This document shows, in pieces, positions 1 through 10,112 of a stretch of DNA of 64,000 nucleotides; the first letter of the stretch is position 1; each line of letters opens with the position of its first letter. The notes beneath the pieces were generated by a model that ran no database searches, was not told the origin of the DNA, and saw nothing but the letters and a program-made list of their open reading frames with translations. Both the position numbers and the translations under genes were made by a program. The stretch covers positions 241,131 through 305,130 of the forward strand of contig CAVXCV010000007.1 in assembly GCA_963760405.1 (NCBI GenBank), written 5' to 3'. The stretch is from RYN-230 sp963760405 (GTDB lineage: Bacteria > Actinomycetota > Actinomycetes > Streptosporangiales > Streptosporangiaceae).

Positions 1-576
1 GACGGCCGGGGCCGGACCGTCGCCTTCAACGTGCACGGATTCCGGGTCGCGGTGCAGCCCGCGACCGGCGAGATCCGCATCCTGCACAGCGTGCAGGCTG
101 CGGACGCGGGCACGGTCATCAACCCGGTGCAATGCCGCGGGCAGGTCGAGGGCGGCGCCGCGCAGGCGCTCGGCGCCGCGCTCTACGAACACCTGGACGT
201 GGACGCGGCAGGCCAGGTGACCACCCGGGCGCTGCGCGAGTACCACGTGCCGGTGCTGGCGGACCTGCCGCGCACCGAGGTGTACTTCGCGGGCACCACC
301 GACCCGCTCGGCCCGCTCGGCGCGAAGCCGATGAGCGAGGCGCCGTTCAACCCGGTGGCGCCTGCCCTGGCCAACGCGGTCCGGGACGCGACCGGGGTGC
401 GCATCACCAGCCTGCCGATGAGCCGGGACCGGTTGTTCCTCGCTCTGCAGCCCCCAGAACGGCAACCCCCAGAAAGGTACCGGCCATGGTCCAGCTTGGC
501 GCCAACCGCTACGGAAAGGCAGAAGTCCGGGTCGTCCACGTCGCCCGCGGAGCCGCCGCCGACGGGGGCGACCTGA
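1..576 (+). CDS. Molybdenum hydroxylase (xanthine dehydrogenase family) large subunit, C-terminal part
   Basis: The reading frame is open from the first base, so the start lies outside the window. The product resembles the end of the molybdopterin-binding subunit of the xanthine/aldehyde/CO dehydrogenase family: a segment with GTVINPVQCRGQVEGG and a later PLGAKPMSEAPFNPVAPALANAV, where the family carries the loop with the catalytic Glu near GxKGxGE; here that loop reads GAKPMSE. Family-like sequence ends near base 455. The frame then runs another 40 codons, 91 bp of them inside the urate oxidase gene in another frame, so the natural stop may have been lost by a small indel. Next to urate oxidase it is plausibly the hypoxanthine/xanthine oxidising step of purine breakdown, but substrate cannot be read from this piece. 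Confidence 0.75.
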   Translation, partial: DGRGRTVAFNVHGFRVAVQPATGEIRILHSVQAADAGTVINPVQCRGQVEGGAAQALGAALYEHLDVDAAGQVTTRALREYHVPVLADLPRTEVYFAGTTDPLGPLGAKPMSEAPFNPVAPALANAVRDATGVRITSLPMSRDRLFLALQPPERQPPERYRPWSSLAPTATERQKSGSSTSPAEPPPTGAT

Positions 577-1391
577 TCCGGGACTGGAACGTCTCCACCA
601 GCCTGTCCGGCGACCTCGCCGCCACCCACCTGCGTGGCGACAACTCCGCGGTGCTGGCCACCGACACACAGAAGAACACCGTGTATGCCCTGGTGCAGCA
701 GCTGGGCGGGGTGGAACCGGAGGTCCTCGGCATCGAGCTGGCCCGGCACTTCGTGCACAGCCAGCCGGCTATCACCCGGGCCCGGATCGCGATCGAGGAG
801 TACCCGTGGGTGCGGATCGGCGGCGGAGGGCACTCGTTCGCCCGTAGCGGGGACCTGACCCGGGTCGCCGTGGTCCTGCACGACGCCGAGCTCGGCACCA
901 GCGTGGTCTCCGGCGTCACCGGCCTGACCGTGCTGAACACGACGGACTCGGAGTTCTGGGGCTTCCCGCGCGATCAGTACACGACGCTGGCCGAGACCAC
1001 CGACCGGATCCTCGCCACCCAGATCAGCGCCCGCTGGCGGTACCGCCCGGTCGCTGACGCCGACATGGCCGGCTTCAGCTGGGCCGACCTCAACTGGGCC
1101 GAGGCGTTCGCCCAGGCTCACCAGGCGGTGCTGGAGGCGTTCAGCGGAACCTACAGCTACTCACTGCAGCAGACCCTGTACGCGATCGGCGAGCGGATCC
1201 TCGCCGCTGTGCCAGAGGTCTGCGAGGTCCGGCTGGCGCTGCCTAACAAGCATCACTTCCTGGTCGATCTGGCACCGTTCGGGCAGGTCAATGACCAGGA
1301 GGTGTACTACGCGGCGGACCGCCCGTACGGCCTGATCGAGGGCACTGTGCTGGCCGACGACGCGCCCGGCCCCGGCATCGCCTGGACCTGA
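486..1391 (+). CDS. uox: Urate oxidase (factor-independent urate hydroxylase)
   Basis: Cofactor-free oxidation of urate to 5-hydroxyisourate in the cytoplasm. The 301-residue product has the usual length and the catalytic set of the tunnel-fold enzymes: Lys11 (NRYGK), Thr61 (ATDTQKNT) and His256 (PNKHHFLVDL), matching the Lys-Thr-His triad known from Aspergillus uricase. The ATG at 486 is chosen because an AGAAAGG ribosome site lies 8 bases upstream and family sequence begins at once; longer readings of this frame are Arg/Gly-rich shadow. It overlaps the 3' end of the molybdenum hydroxylase frame, so the two are probably co-transcribed for hypoxanthine to 5-hydroxyisourate conversion. The downstream HIU hydrolase and OHCU decarboxylase are not in the window. 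Confidence 0.95.
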   Translation: MVQLGANRYGKAEVRVVHVARGAAADGGDLIRDWNVSTSLSGDLAATHLRGDNSAVLATDTQKNTVYALVQQLGGVEPEVLGIELARHFVHSQPAITRARIAIEEYPWVRIGGGGHSFARSGDLTRVAVVLHDAELGTSVVSGVTGLTVLNTTDSEFWGFPRDQYTTLAETTDRILATQISARWRYRPVADADMAGFSWADLNWAEAFAQAHQAVLEAFSGTYSYSLQQTLYAIGERILAAVPEVCEVRLALPNKHHFLVDLAPFGQVNDQEVYYAADRPYGLIEGTVLADDAPGPGIAWT

Positions 1392-1423
1392 GCCGCCGCG
1401 AGCTGAGCCGCCGGGGCGGAGGC

Positions 1424-2815
1424 CTACCAGGGCCACCGGGTGGCGGCGATGATCTCCTCATCCGACTTGCCCCAGGCCAGCTCGATCTCCGCACGCCGGG
1501 ACGCGAGGAAGGAGGTCATCAGCTCATCGCCGGTGGCGGCGCGCAGCTCGTCGCTGGCCTCCAGCGCCTTGACCGCCTCGGCCAGGGTGCCCGGCAGCCG
1601 GGCCAGCTGGCCGGCCAGCGGATGGCCCGGAGCAGCCGGGTCGCCGCTGACCTCATCCGGCAGCCGGGCCTGCCGGTCCGCGCCCGCCAGCGCGACCGCC
1701 AGCACCGCGCCGGCCAGCAGGTACGGGTTGGCACCCCCGTCGAAGCTCTTGAGCTCCACGTTCGCGGTGCCCGGGTCCCACGGGCTGGCCTCGATGAACC
1801 GGACCGCGGCCTCCCGGTTCTCGGTGCCCCAGACCTGGTAGACGCCGGCCCAGTGCGAGGGCACCAAGCGCAGGTATGACGCGGGCATCGGTGATCCGAT
1901 GGCGAGCAGCGCGGGCATTCTGTCCAGCAGGGCCGCCAGCATGGACTCGCCCCGTGGCGTCAGCCCGTGCCGGCCCGGGCCGCCCGCCAGCAGGTTCTCA
2001 CCGTCGGCCCAGAAGCTGGCGTGCAGGTGGCCGCCGTTGCCGACGTTGCCGGCCAGCACGGCAGGCGCGAACGAGGCGCGCAGCCCGTGCCGGGCGGACA
2101 CCGCCGCGATGATCAGCTTGACCAGCACGTTGGTGTCCGCCGCCGACACCGGGTCCTGCGCGGCCACCGAGACCTCGAACTGCCCGGGACCGTACTCCGG
2201 GTGGATCTGCTCGACCCGGACCCCGGCCGCCTCCAGGCTGGCCAGCACGTCGCGGACGTAGTCGGCCAGGCCGACCAGCCGGGCCAGCCCGTAGCCGGTG
2301 CCGCCTGCCGCGGGCTGGTAGTCGTCGGTGTCCTGGCCCACCATCCACTCGACCTCGAACGCCATCAGCGCGCTGATGCCCTGGCTCAGGCCCGCGGCCA
2401 CCTGGGCCCGGGCAAACGAGCGCTGGCATCCGGCATACACCGTGCCGTCCTGGCGGAACCGGTCACCCGGGGCCCAGGCCCAGCCCTCCGGCGCGCCCAG
2501 CACGGCCAGGCTGTCCAGGTCAGGCACCATCCGCAGGTCCCCGTCCGGCCGGCCCAGCGGGGACGCCCCGTCGATGCCGCCGTCGCTGGTGAACGCGTCG
2601 ATCACCGGGGAGAAGCCGAGGCCGGACCGGGCCGCCGCGGCCAGGCTGGTCAGCGGCACGGCCTTGACCCGGGCGGCCCCGCTGTGGTCCACGAACGTGG
2701 TCGCGACCCCGGTGACCTCACCGGCCAGCTGCCGCTCCAGCACCTGCGCCCGGCGCGCGTCAGCCGCGCGTTCCTGCTCGCCGCGGAATCGGCTGAACGG
2801 CCGTGCCATAGTCAT
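1424..2815 (-). CDS. Glutamine synthetase family ligase (possible gamma-glutamylamide synthetase)
   Basis: 463 residues of the type I glutamine synthetase fold, ATP-dependent ligation of glutamate to an amine. Visible landmarks are FEVEWMV (metal-binding Glu strand), YGPGQFEVSVAAQDP, NGGHLHASFW (ATP/Glu loop, family NxxHxH), a VWGTENREAAVRF segment in place of the usual Arg-rich loop, and ELKSFDGGANPYLLAGAVLA near the C terminus. The sequence is far from housekeeping GlnA and lacks its adenylylation loop, which suggests a catabolic PuuA/GlnA-like ligase for amines or an amino-acid derivative. ATG 2815 is preferred over the upstream GTG at 2875 because AAGGGAG lies 5 bases before it. It follows an APC permease by 56 bp on the same strand, so uptake and ligation are probably coupled. 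Confidence 0.85.
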   Translation of the reverse strand: MTMARPFSRFRGEQERAADARRAQVLERQLAGEVTGVATTFVDHSGAARVKAVPLTSLAAAARSGLGFSPVIDAFTSDGGIDGASPLGRPDGDLRMVPDLDSLAVLGAPEGWAWAPGDRFRQDGTVYAGCQRSFARAQVAAGLSQGISALMAFEVEWMVGQDTDDYQPAAGGTGYGLARLVGLADYVRDVLASLEAAGVRVEQIHPEYGPGQFEVSVAAQDPVSAADTNVLVKLIIAAVSARHGLRASFAPAVLAGNVGNGGHLHASFWADGENLLAGGPGRHGLTPRGESMLAALLDRMPALLAIGSPMPASYLRLVPSHWAGVYQVWGTENREAAVRFIEASPWDPGTANVELKSFDGGANPYLLAGAVLAVALAGADRQARLPDEVSGDPAAPGHPLAGQLARLPGTLAEAVKALEASDELRAATGDELMTSFLASRRAEIELAWGKSDEEIIAATRWPW

Positions 2816-2871
2816 GTCTCCCTTGCTGAGCCGGGCCCGGGGGGCCGTGCTGAGCCGCCCCGCAGGGCCGG

Positions 2872-4397
2872 TCACGGGGAGGTTACTTCACCCTGCCGGG
2901 CCAGCGGGCCAGATGCTGGCGAGCCCGCTTCGGTCAGCCCTTCCGCCCTGGTCAGCAGCTCGCCCGCGCGCCGGGTGGCGGCGGGCCGGGCCAGCACCAG
3001 GGCGATGCCCAGGAGCAGCCAGGCGATGGCCACGGCCGGTCCCCACCAGGCGACCCCGGTCGGCAGCGGCCAGATGTTCCGGAACAGGGTGTAACCGAGC
3101 ACGATGATGCCCAGCACCGGGATCACCAGCTCCCACCGCCGGACCAGCGGTCTGGCCGGAGAAGAACACCAGCCGGGTCATCCCGATCGTGGCCAGGATG
3201 TACACCACCAGCAGGATGAGCGTGCCGATGGTACCGCTCTCCAGGAACAGGGTGAACGGGTCGCCGCCCAGGCCGAACCAGGTGAACGCGATGATCGCGT
3301 AGACGGTGAGCGCCACGGCCGCGGCCGCGACCGTGGGCGTGCGGCGGCGCGGCGAGACGTGGCTGAGCCGGGCGGGCAGCACCCCGTCCCTGGACATGGC
3401 GTAGACACAGCCGGGACGCGCCCACCGTGCAGGCCAGCGCGCAGCCGAAGGCGGAGATCATCGCACCGGCCGTGATGAGCGTGCCCAGCCACGAAGCGAC
3501 ATAGGTGGTACCCAGGTCACCGATGAGGGACGTGGAGTTGATGAACGCCGTGACACCCTTGGCGGACGTGCCGAAGCCCATCACCTCCACCGCGGTCACC
3601 ACGACGAAGTAGACGCCGCCGAAGATCGCCACGCCCAGGATGGCCCGCGGGATGTCCCGCCTCGGCTGCTTGGTCTCCTCCCCCAGGGTGGACGCGGCCT
3701 CGAACCCGGCGAAGGACAGGAAGCCGAACACCACGCCGAGGAACACCGTGGACATCGGCGTGCCGCCGGGCAGGCTGAACACCGACCAGTCCACGCCCAG
3801 GTGGCCCGGGCCGGAGTGCCCGGTGAGCTTGCCGAAGACGATCGCGATGACGATGACGATCAGCGCCACGGTGAGCGCCTCGGCGGCCAGCAGCAGCCGG
3901 GTGCCGCCGCGGGCCGGGGTGATCGCGATCCACCACACCAGCAGCATGCCGATCGCGCCGAGCAGGAACCCGGACCAGGTGGGCGGGTTCTTCCAGACGC
4001 CGAGCGCGTTCAGGAAGTTCGACGCGAACCGGCCGCCCGCCATGGAGGTGACCACGCCGTAGAAGGTGTAGGTGCCGGCCAGCGCCCAGCCGGAGATCAC
4101 CCCGGCGCGCGGGCCGAGGGTGGCCCCGACAAAGCCGTACACCGAGCCGGAGTGGTGGAACCGCTGGGTCAGCCGGACGAAGGTGTAGGCCACCAGCAGC
4201 ACGCCCACGAACGCGAGCGCGAAGGCCAGCGGCACCGCCCGGCCGACCGTGGTCGCCGTGCCCTGCGGGTTGATGCTCGCCGCCATCGACGGTGCCATCA
4301 GGGCCAGCGAGATACCAATGGCCTCCCAGACGCTCAGGTTCCGGTGCAGCCTGGGCGGCCCGGATTCGGTCGTGACTGGCTTCTCATCCGCGGTCAT
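2872..4397 (-). pseudogene. APC-family amino acid/amine permease with two frameshifts
   Basis: An amino acid-polyamine-organocation permease split over three frames. The first frame carries the N-terminal half (VWEAIGISLALMAPSMAAS, then FAGFEAASTLGEETKQPRRDIPRAI, the family's TM6/7 signature). An extra base near 3408 interrupts GASRLVYAMSRDGVLPARL, and another near 3157 interrupts the last membrane segments (IPVLGIIVLGYTLFRNIWPLP). With both bases removed the product is about 507 residues with roughly 12 membrane helices, a normal length. ATG 4397 is chosen for GGGAGG 9 bases upstream. The protein is otherwise well conserved, so either the mutations are recent or they are consensus errors. 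It would import the substrate of the ligase gene that follows. Confidence 0.8.
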
Positions 4398-4497
4398 CTG
4401 CAGCCACCTCCCGGCTAATGGCTTGATCATGCGTCACGGCCGGCGGAGGGCACAAGACCTGCACGGTGGCCGGTCCGGACGGCGGTACCGTGTGCGG

Positions 4498-4935
4498 GTG
4501 AGGGATCAGCCGTCGGACGGCCCGGTCGTGATGCTGGTGGCCGTGGACGGCTCGGAGACCTCGATGCGGGCGGGCGCGTACGCGGCGGGCCTGGCCCGCC
4601 GTCAGCACGCCCGCCTGGTCTGCGTGTATGTGCGCCCGTTCAGCGCGGTGGCCGGCCTCGGCCCGGGCGCTGCGGTCTCGCTCGCCGAGGCGCACGACGA
4701 TGTCGCCCGGGAACTGCGCGCAGCGGTCGAGGCGCAGAGCACGCGGATCGGGATCAGCGCTGAGTTCGTCGAGCGGCACGGGAACCCGTACCACGAGATC
4801 GTCCGGCTGGCCGACGAGATCCAGGCGGACGCGGTGATCGTCGGCGCCTCGACCAAGGCGGGCCACCGGTTCGCGGGCTCACTCGCCGTGCACCTGGTCC
4901 GGGCCAGCCGCTGGCCCGTCACCGTAGTACCGTGA
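4498..4935 (+). CDS. Universal stress protein (UspA-like) domain protein
   Basis: About 145 residues forming one Usp domain: MLVAVDGSETSMRAGAYAAGLARR at the N terminus (nucleotide-binding Asp-Gly-Ser strand), a central helix-rich part, and DAVIVGASTKAGHRFAGSLAVHLVR before the last strand PVTVVP. The loop G-x2-x-G-x9-GS of ATP-binding Usps is only partly kept. Start is uncertain among GTG 4492, GTG 4498 and ATG 4531; there is no clear ribosome site. It is divergent from the APC permease and followed 29 bp later by an export operon. Function beyond a stress/nucleotide-binding role cannot be said. Confidence 0.8.
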   Translation: MRDQPSDGPVVMLVAVDGSETSMRAGAYAAGLARRQHARLVCVYVRPFSAVAGLGPGAAVSLAEAHDDVARELRAAVEAQSTRIGISAEFVERHGNPYHEIVRLADEIQADAVIVGASTKAGHRFAGSLAVHLVRASRWPVTVVP

Positions 4936-4963
4936 TTGTGTCGTAACCGCCGCCGAATATCGT

Positions 4964-6190
4964 GTGGGCGTGACGGATTCTGACCTGGGAGCAGCGCAGC
5001 GGCGCCGGTTCCCGGCGCTCGATCCGGAGCCACCACCGCGGCCCTGGTGGCAGCGGCTGCTGCTGCCCGCGGGCGTGCTCGTGCTCGCCGGGGCGATCCT
5101 CGCTGCCGTCGAGTTCTGGCCGTTCCACCCCAGCGCCGCGCACCCCGCGGCGCAATCCCCGGCCGCGCGGGCCAGCGCCCGCCTGGCCCGCCAGGCCACC
5201 GGGCGGATCCTCGCGCAAATCCCGGACGGCCTGCTCATCCTGGCCAACCCGGACGGCACGCACATTGCCCGGCAGCGCCGGCTCGGCCCGGTCGGCCTGA
5301 ACGTCTCCGCGTCGCTGGACGGCCAGTACCTGTCCCTCATCAGCGGCCAGCTGATCTCCATCCGGCGCGGCCCCACACTGGCCCCCGACTCCACGAACCT
5401 GCAGCTCAGCAGTGAGAACGGGGCCGCCTGGCCGGAGCCGTTCGCCGACCACGAGCGGGCGCTGGTGATGCTGCTGGATTACGGCTCGCCCGGGCAGTCG
5501 TCCGACAACCCGATCAGCGTGGTGCCGCTGGCCACCGGGCTGCCGGTGGCGCTGGGCAGCGGGGACTGGGTCGCGGGTGACCCGCAGGCGGCCGGGGCCT
5601 TCGTGGCGGTGGCCGCCTCGATCCAGGCCCCGGCCTCCTCGAACCAGGCCGACCCCGATGCCCGGCTCGTGCTGCGGGACGTCGGCAGGCCGGAGGTCGT
5701 GCTGGCCACGGCCAGCGCGCTGAACCGCGATCTGGGCCAGCCCGCCAGCCAGCCGGTCATCCTGGCCGCGTTTCCCAGCCCGTCCGGTGCCGAGGTGGCG
5801 GTGACCGTGCAGCCCGCCGCCCAGCCCGAGGCCAGCGGCGTGGATACCGGCATCGTGGTACTGAGCCGGGCCGGCCGGGTGCTCGGCACCGTGCGCACCG
5901 CCCTGGGCAGCGCTCCGGCCTGGTCACCGTCGGGCCGCATGCTCGCCTACACGGTGCTCCGCCCGAACCGGATGGAACTGGACCTCTGGTCCCCTGGCCA
6001 CCCGGCCACGGCCAGCGTGTTTCCCACCGGCGGGAACTACTCCAGCTGCCAGTGGTCCCCGGACGGCGGCTCGGTCCTGTGCGCCACAGACCACGCCTGG
6101 GCCATTGCCCAGGCCAGCGGTGGCCCGATGGCGGTGGTGCCCGCGGCTGGCGCGCCGCTGGCCTGGCTGACCTCAGCGAGCCGCCGGTGA
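4964..6190 (+). CDS. Membrane-anchored beta-propeller-like protein of the ABC operon
   Basis: 408 residues. A short cytoplasmic N terminus with PPRPWWQR is followed by one membrane helix (about residues 28-48) and a long extracytoplasmic domain. The C-terminal half has TolB/WD40-like blades (SAPAWSPSGRMLAYTV, SSCQWSPDGGSVLCAT). No catalytic motif is seen. The stop codon overlaps the GTG of the FtsX-like permease gene, so the protein is translated together with an ABC exporter and may be its extracytoplasmic partner or sensor; that role is inferred from position only. Confidence 0.7.
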   Translation: MGVTDSDLGAAQRRRFPALDPEPPPRPWWQRLLLPAGVLVLAGAILAAVEFWPFHPSAAHPAAQSPAARASARLARQATGRILAQIPDGLLILANPDGTHIARQRRLGPVGLNVSASLDGQYLSLISGQLISIRRGPTLAPDSTNLQLSSENGAAWPEPFADHERALVMLLDYGSPGQSSDNPISVVPLATGLPVALGSGDWVAGDPQAAGAFVAVAASIQAPASSNQADPDARLVLRDVGRPEVVLATASALNRDLGQPASQPVILAAFPSPSGAEVAVTVQPAAQPEASGVDTGIVVLSRAGRVLGTVRTALGSAPAWSPSGRMLAYTVLRPNRMELDLWSPGHPATASVFPTGGNYSSCQWSPDGGSVLCATDHAWAIAQASGGPMAVVPAAGAPLAWLTSASRR

Positions 6191-9100
6191 TCCGGCAGGC
6201 CGTGGCCCTGCGCGGGCTGGCGCAGCGCGGCGGCAGCACCCTGATGATCGCGGCGGTGGCCCTGGTGGCGACCGCCGCGGCCGCCGCCGGCCCGATCTAC
6301 TACGAGGCCGCACGGACCTCGATCCTGCGTGACACACTGGCGGCCGCGTCCATCCCCGGCCGCGGTTACGAGGCGAACGAGACCGGAGGGCTGCCCGGCC
6401 TGCTCAACCAGCTGACCGGGGCCGTCAGTAGCCAGCTCAGCCGGGACCTGGCCGCGCTGCACGGCCGCGGGCTGTTCGCACCCGCCATCGACTCGATCGA
6501 GACGACCCTGCCGTACCCGGCCGAGCAGACCTCGATCCCCCTGGTCTGGCGCACCGGTGTGTGCGGCCAGCTACGGGTGCGGGGCGGCTGCCCCGTCGCC
6601 GCGAACCAGGTCATGGTGAGCACCCGGCTGGACGCGGTGACCCACTGGAGCGTCGGCCAGCGGATCAGCTTCCCGGGCTGGCGGCCGCTGACCATTACCG
6701 GGATCTACCGGCTGCCCAACCCGAGCCGGGCGTACTGGTTCGGCCGCGGCTCGTTGTACTTCTCGGTCGGCCGCGGCTCGGTGTTCGCGCAGAACAGCGC
6801 GATCGACGCGATGTTCACCCCGCGCGCCACCCTGGAGCTGGGGCCGCCGGCGCAGCAGGGCACCGTGGTCACCGACGTCCTGCTCAACACCGGCCGGGTG
6901 ACCGGTGACGAGGTCGCGCCGCTGGAGTCCGCCGTGACAGCGCTGACCCAGTCCACCGCGCTGCAGAATCAGCAAGTTCTGGTCAGCACGACGATCCCGG
7001 CCACGTTGCAGGCGGTCCAGTCCAGCTGGCGGGCGGTCGCCGTGCCGATCGTGCTGATCACCGCACAACTGCTGGTGCTCTGCCTGCTGCTGCTCTTCCT
7101 GGTCATCACCGGGGCGATCGAGGCGCGCGGCCACGAGATCGCGCTGGCCAAGCTGCGTGGTCGCGGCGGCTGGCGGGCGGTCGTGTTCGGCCTGTCCGAG
7201 CCGGTCACGCTGCTGCTGGCGGCGTGGCCGGTCGGCACCCTGGTCGGATGGGCCGCGACCGCACTGCTATGCCAGCTACTGCTGCGCCCGGGCACCCCCG
7301 TGCCGCTGCCCCCGCTGGCCTGGGCCGCGGCGGGCGTGGCCACGGCGGGCGGGCTGGCCGCGGCCGCGCTGGCCGCGCGGCGGACGCTGCGCCGGCCAGT
7401 GCTGGAGGAGTGGCGGAAGTCCGGCAGCCAGCCCGTCGGGCGCGGCTGGGTGACCGACGCGTTCCTCGCCGCCGCGGCCCTGGCCGGCCTGATCGACCTG
7501 GTGGCCACCGGCCAGATCAGCTCGGCCCGGCAGGGCGCGCTCAGCCTGCTCGTGCCCGGGCTGCTCGGGCTGGCCGTCGCGGTCATCGCCTCCCGGCTGC
7601 TGCCGCTCGCCTGCCGGGCCGTGTTCTCCCGGACCGGCCGGGGGGGCCTGGGCACCTTCCTCGCGCTCCGGCACGTGGCCCGGCGGCCGGGCGCGGTGCG
7701 CACCACGATCGTGCTGGCCACGGCGTTCGCGCTGGCCACCTTTGCGGTGTCGGCCTGGTCCGTCGGGCACGACAACCAGCAGCTCGTCGCGGCCACCCAG
7801 GTCGGCGCCCCCACCGTGCTCACGGTCAGTGTCCCAGCCGGGAAGAACCTGGGCACGATCGTGGACCGGGCGGATCCCGGCGGGCACCTGGCCGCGGCGG
7901 TAGACCGGTACACCAGCTTCACCAGCGGCAGCAACGGGCTGACCGTGCTCGGCGTGGAGCCGCAGCGGTTCGCCCAGGTCGCGAGCTGGCGGCCGGGCTT
8001 CACCAGCCAGCCGCTCACCGCGCTGGCCCGCCAGCTCGCGCCCGCCGCACCAGCTCCGGTCGTCCTCACCGGCGACGCCGTCCGGATCACCGTGGACGTG
8101 CACTCCTTCAGCGGCCTGCCGGGCGCGCAGATCGCCGCCGACGTCACCACCGGCGCGTCCCCGGTCAGCCTCGGCACGCTGCCCGCCCACGGCCAGGTCA
8201 CGCTGACCGGCGCGCTGACCGGGTGCCCGTGCGTGCTCACCGACCTCGACCTGAGCCCGCCGCTGCACTACCTGACCACACCGGTCACCGGCTCCATCAC
8301 CATCACCGGGCTGGACGTGCACGGCCCGTCCGGCTGGCGGCCCGCCGCGGCCGGGCTGCTGGGCACGGCCGCGCGCTGGCGGCCCGGGCACTCCGACGAC
8401 CCGCCGGACCAGCTGGTTGCCACCGCCACCGGGCTGAGCTGGGCGTTCAACTCCCGGGCAACCCAGGACGCGCTGCTGGTCTCGGTGAACCGGCCCTACC
8501 CGCTGCCCGCTGTGGTGTCCAGCGCGATGCTCAGCCCCGGGCAGCGGCTGGTGTCCGCACCCGGGCTGGGCGGCAGCCCGGTGGAGCTGCGGGTGGTGGA
8601 CGCCGCGAGGGTCGTGCCGGGCGCCGCGCAGGCCGGGGTGATCGTGGACCGGCAGTACGCCGAGCTGGCCGCGGGTGAGAACTTCCCCCAGGCCCAGCAG
8701 CAGGTCTGGCTCGCCGCGGGCGCGCAGCCCGTGATCGGGCCCCGGCTGGCCGCAGCCGGTCTGCGGGTGCTGTCCGCCCGTAGCGCCACGGACATCGCCA
8801 CCGCCCTGGCCCGGCAGGGCCGGCCCTGGCCAGCGTGCTGTTCCTGGCCGATGCCGCGGCCGCGGCGCTGCTGGCCGCGGGCGCCGCGGTGCTCGGGCTC
8901 TACCTGTCCGCCCGCCGCCGCCGGTATGAGTACGCCGCGCTCAGCGCGTCCGGGGTACCCCGCAGCACGCTCCGCCGGGCGGTGCTGGCCGAGCTGGCCA
9001 TGGTGCTCGGCTTCGGCGCCGCCATCGGCGTCGCCGCAGGGCTGGCCGCCGTGTTCCTGGCCCTGCGCAGCGTGCCCGAGTTCGTCACCACCCCGGCCTC

Positions 9101-9248
9101 GCCGCCGCTGTCCTATGTCCCGTCGGCTGGCCCGGTGACAGCACTGCTCGCGGCCGCCGCCGGGCTGCTCGTCGTCGCGGCGGTGGCGGCGAGCGTGGCG
9201 CTGATCCGCGGGGTCAGCCTGGACCAGCTGCGGGAGACGCCGACATGA
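6187..9248 (+). CDS. FtsX/MacB-type ABC transporter permease (one frameshift)
   Basis: A large ABC permease of about 1020 residues once one base is restored. It has an N-terminal helix (MIAAVALVATAAAAAGPIYY), a large extracytoplasmic domain, a core of helices around LLVLCLLLLFLVITGAIEARGHEIALAKLRGRGG (the FtsX repeat with its E-x-LRGRG loop), a second extracytoplasmic domain and a C-terminal helix set. A base is missing near 8821: the first frame reads on out of register while the correct sequence, ALASVLFLADAAAAALLAAG, continues two frames on to the stop at 9248. GTG 6187 overlaps the upstream stop, and the stop overlaps the next ATG. Such permeases drive mechanotransmission or lipid/peptide export with cognate ATPases, as encoded next. 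Confidence 0.85.
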
Positions 9249-10111
9249 CCAGCGGCACGGGTGTCAGCGCGGGCCCGGCCATGGTGCGCTGCGAGGGCCT
9301 GGTCCAGGTCTACGGGGCGCCGGGGCAGGAGGTGACCGCGCTGCGTGGGGTGGACCTCGCCGTGACCGAGGGCGAGACGCTGGCCCTGCTCGGCCCGTCC
9401 GGCGCGGGCAAGTCCACCCTGCTGTGGCTGTTCGCCGGCCTGCTCCGGCCGACCGCGGGCCGGGTCGAGGTGTGCGGCTGGCGGCTCACCGACCTGACCG
9501 CGCGGGCCGCGGCCGAGCTGCGGCTGCGCGAGGTCGGCGTGGTGATGCAGACCCCGGGCCGGAACCTGCTGCACAACGAGACTGCCACCGGCAACGTGCT
9601 GTTCGCCCAGGGACCTACCCGGCGGCGGCGGGCCGTGAAGCGCCGCCGTGCCGCCGACCTGCTGGACGCGGTGGGCCTGAGCCGGGTCGCGCACCGCCCG
9701 GCGGGCCGGCTCTCGGGCGGCGAGCAGCAGCGGCTCGCGGTCGCCGTGGCGCTGGCCAACGGGCCGCGGCTGCTCCTGGCGGACGAACCGACCAGCCAGC
9801 TCGACCACGGCTCGGCCGGGGCGGTCATCGACCTGATCCGCGCGGCCAACGAGGACCTGGGCACCACCGTCGTGGTGGTGACGCATGACCCCGCGGTCGG
9901 CAGCGCGCTCGGCCGCACCGTGACCATCCGGGACGGCCGGGTCGGGGCCGAGGGACACCAGGGCGAGGAATACCTGGTGGTATCCAGGGACGGCTCGGTC
10001 CAGCTGCCCGCGGAAATCCTGGAGGGCACGCTGCCGCCGGGCTCGCTGGCCCGGGCCGTGCCGACCGCCGAGGGCGTGGAACTGCGCCGCGTCCAGACCG
10101 GGCGAGGCTGA
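9245..10111 (+). CDS. ABC transporter ATP-binding protein (LolD/MacB-type), first
   Basis: 288 residues. Walker A GPSGAGKST (about residues 53-61), signature LSGGEQQR, Walker B LLLADEPT and switch THD are all present, so it should hydrolyse ATP. The ATG overlaps the permease stop (ATGA). About 50 residues extend past the normal ATPase core (YLVVSRDGSVQLPAEIL and on), a common tail in actinobacterial two-ATPase FtsX systems. Substrate unknown. Confidence 0.9.
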   Translation: MTSGTGVSAGPAMVRCEGLVQVYGAPGQEVTALRGVDLAVTEGETLALLGPSGAGKSTLLWLFAGLLRPTAGRVEVCGWRLTDLTARAAAELRLREVGVVMQTPGRNLLHNETATGNVLFAQGPTRRRRAVKRRRAADLLDAVGLSRVAHRPAGRLSGGEQQRLAVAVALANGPRLLLADEPTSQLDHGSAGAVIDLIRAANEDLGTTVVVVTHDPAVGSALGRTVTIRDGRVGAEGHQGEEYLVVSRDGSVQLPAEILEGTLPPGSLARAVPTAEGVELRRVQTGRG

Positions 10112-10112
10112 C

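Noticed and set aside
132..485. N-terminal extension of urate oxidase
   Set aside because: Arg/Gly-rich shadow of the hydroxylase gene; the family start and ribosome site are at 486.
4249..4497. Longer start for the universal stress protein
   Set aside because: It would run through the divergent permease gene; the Usp fold begins only after 4500.
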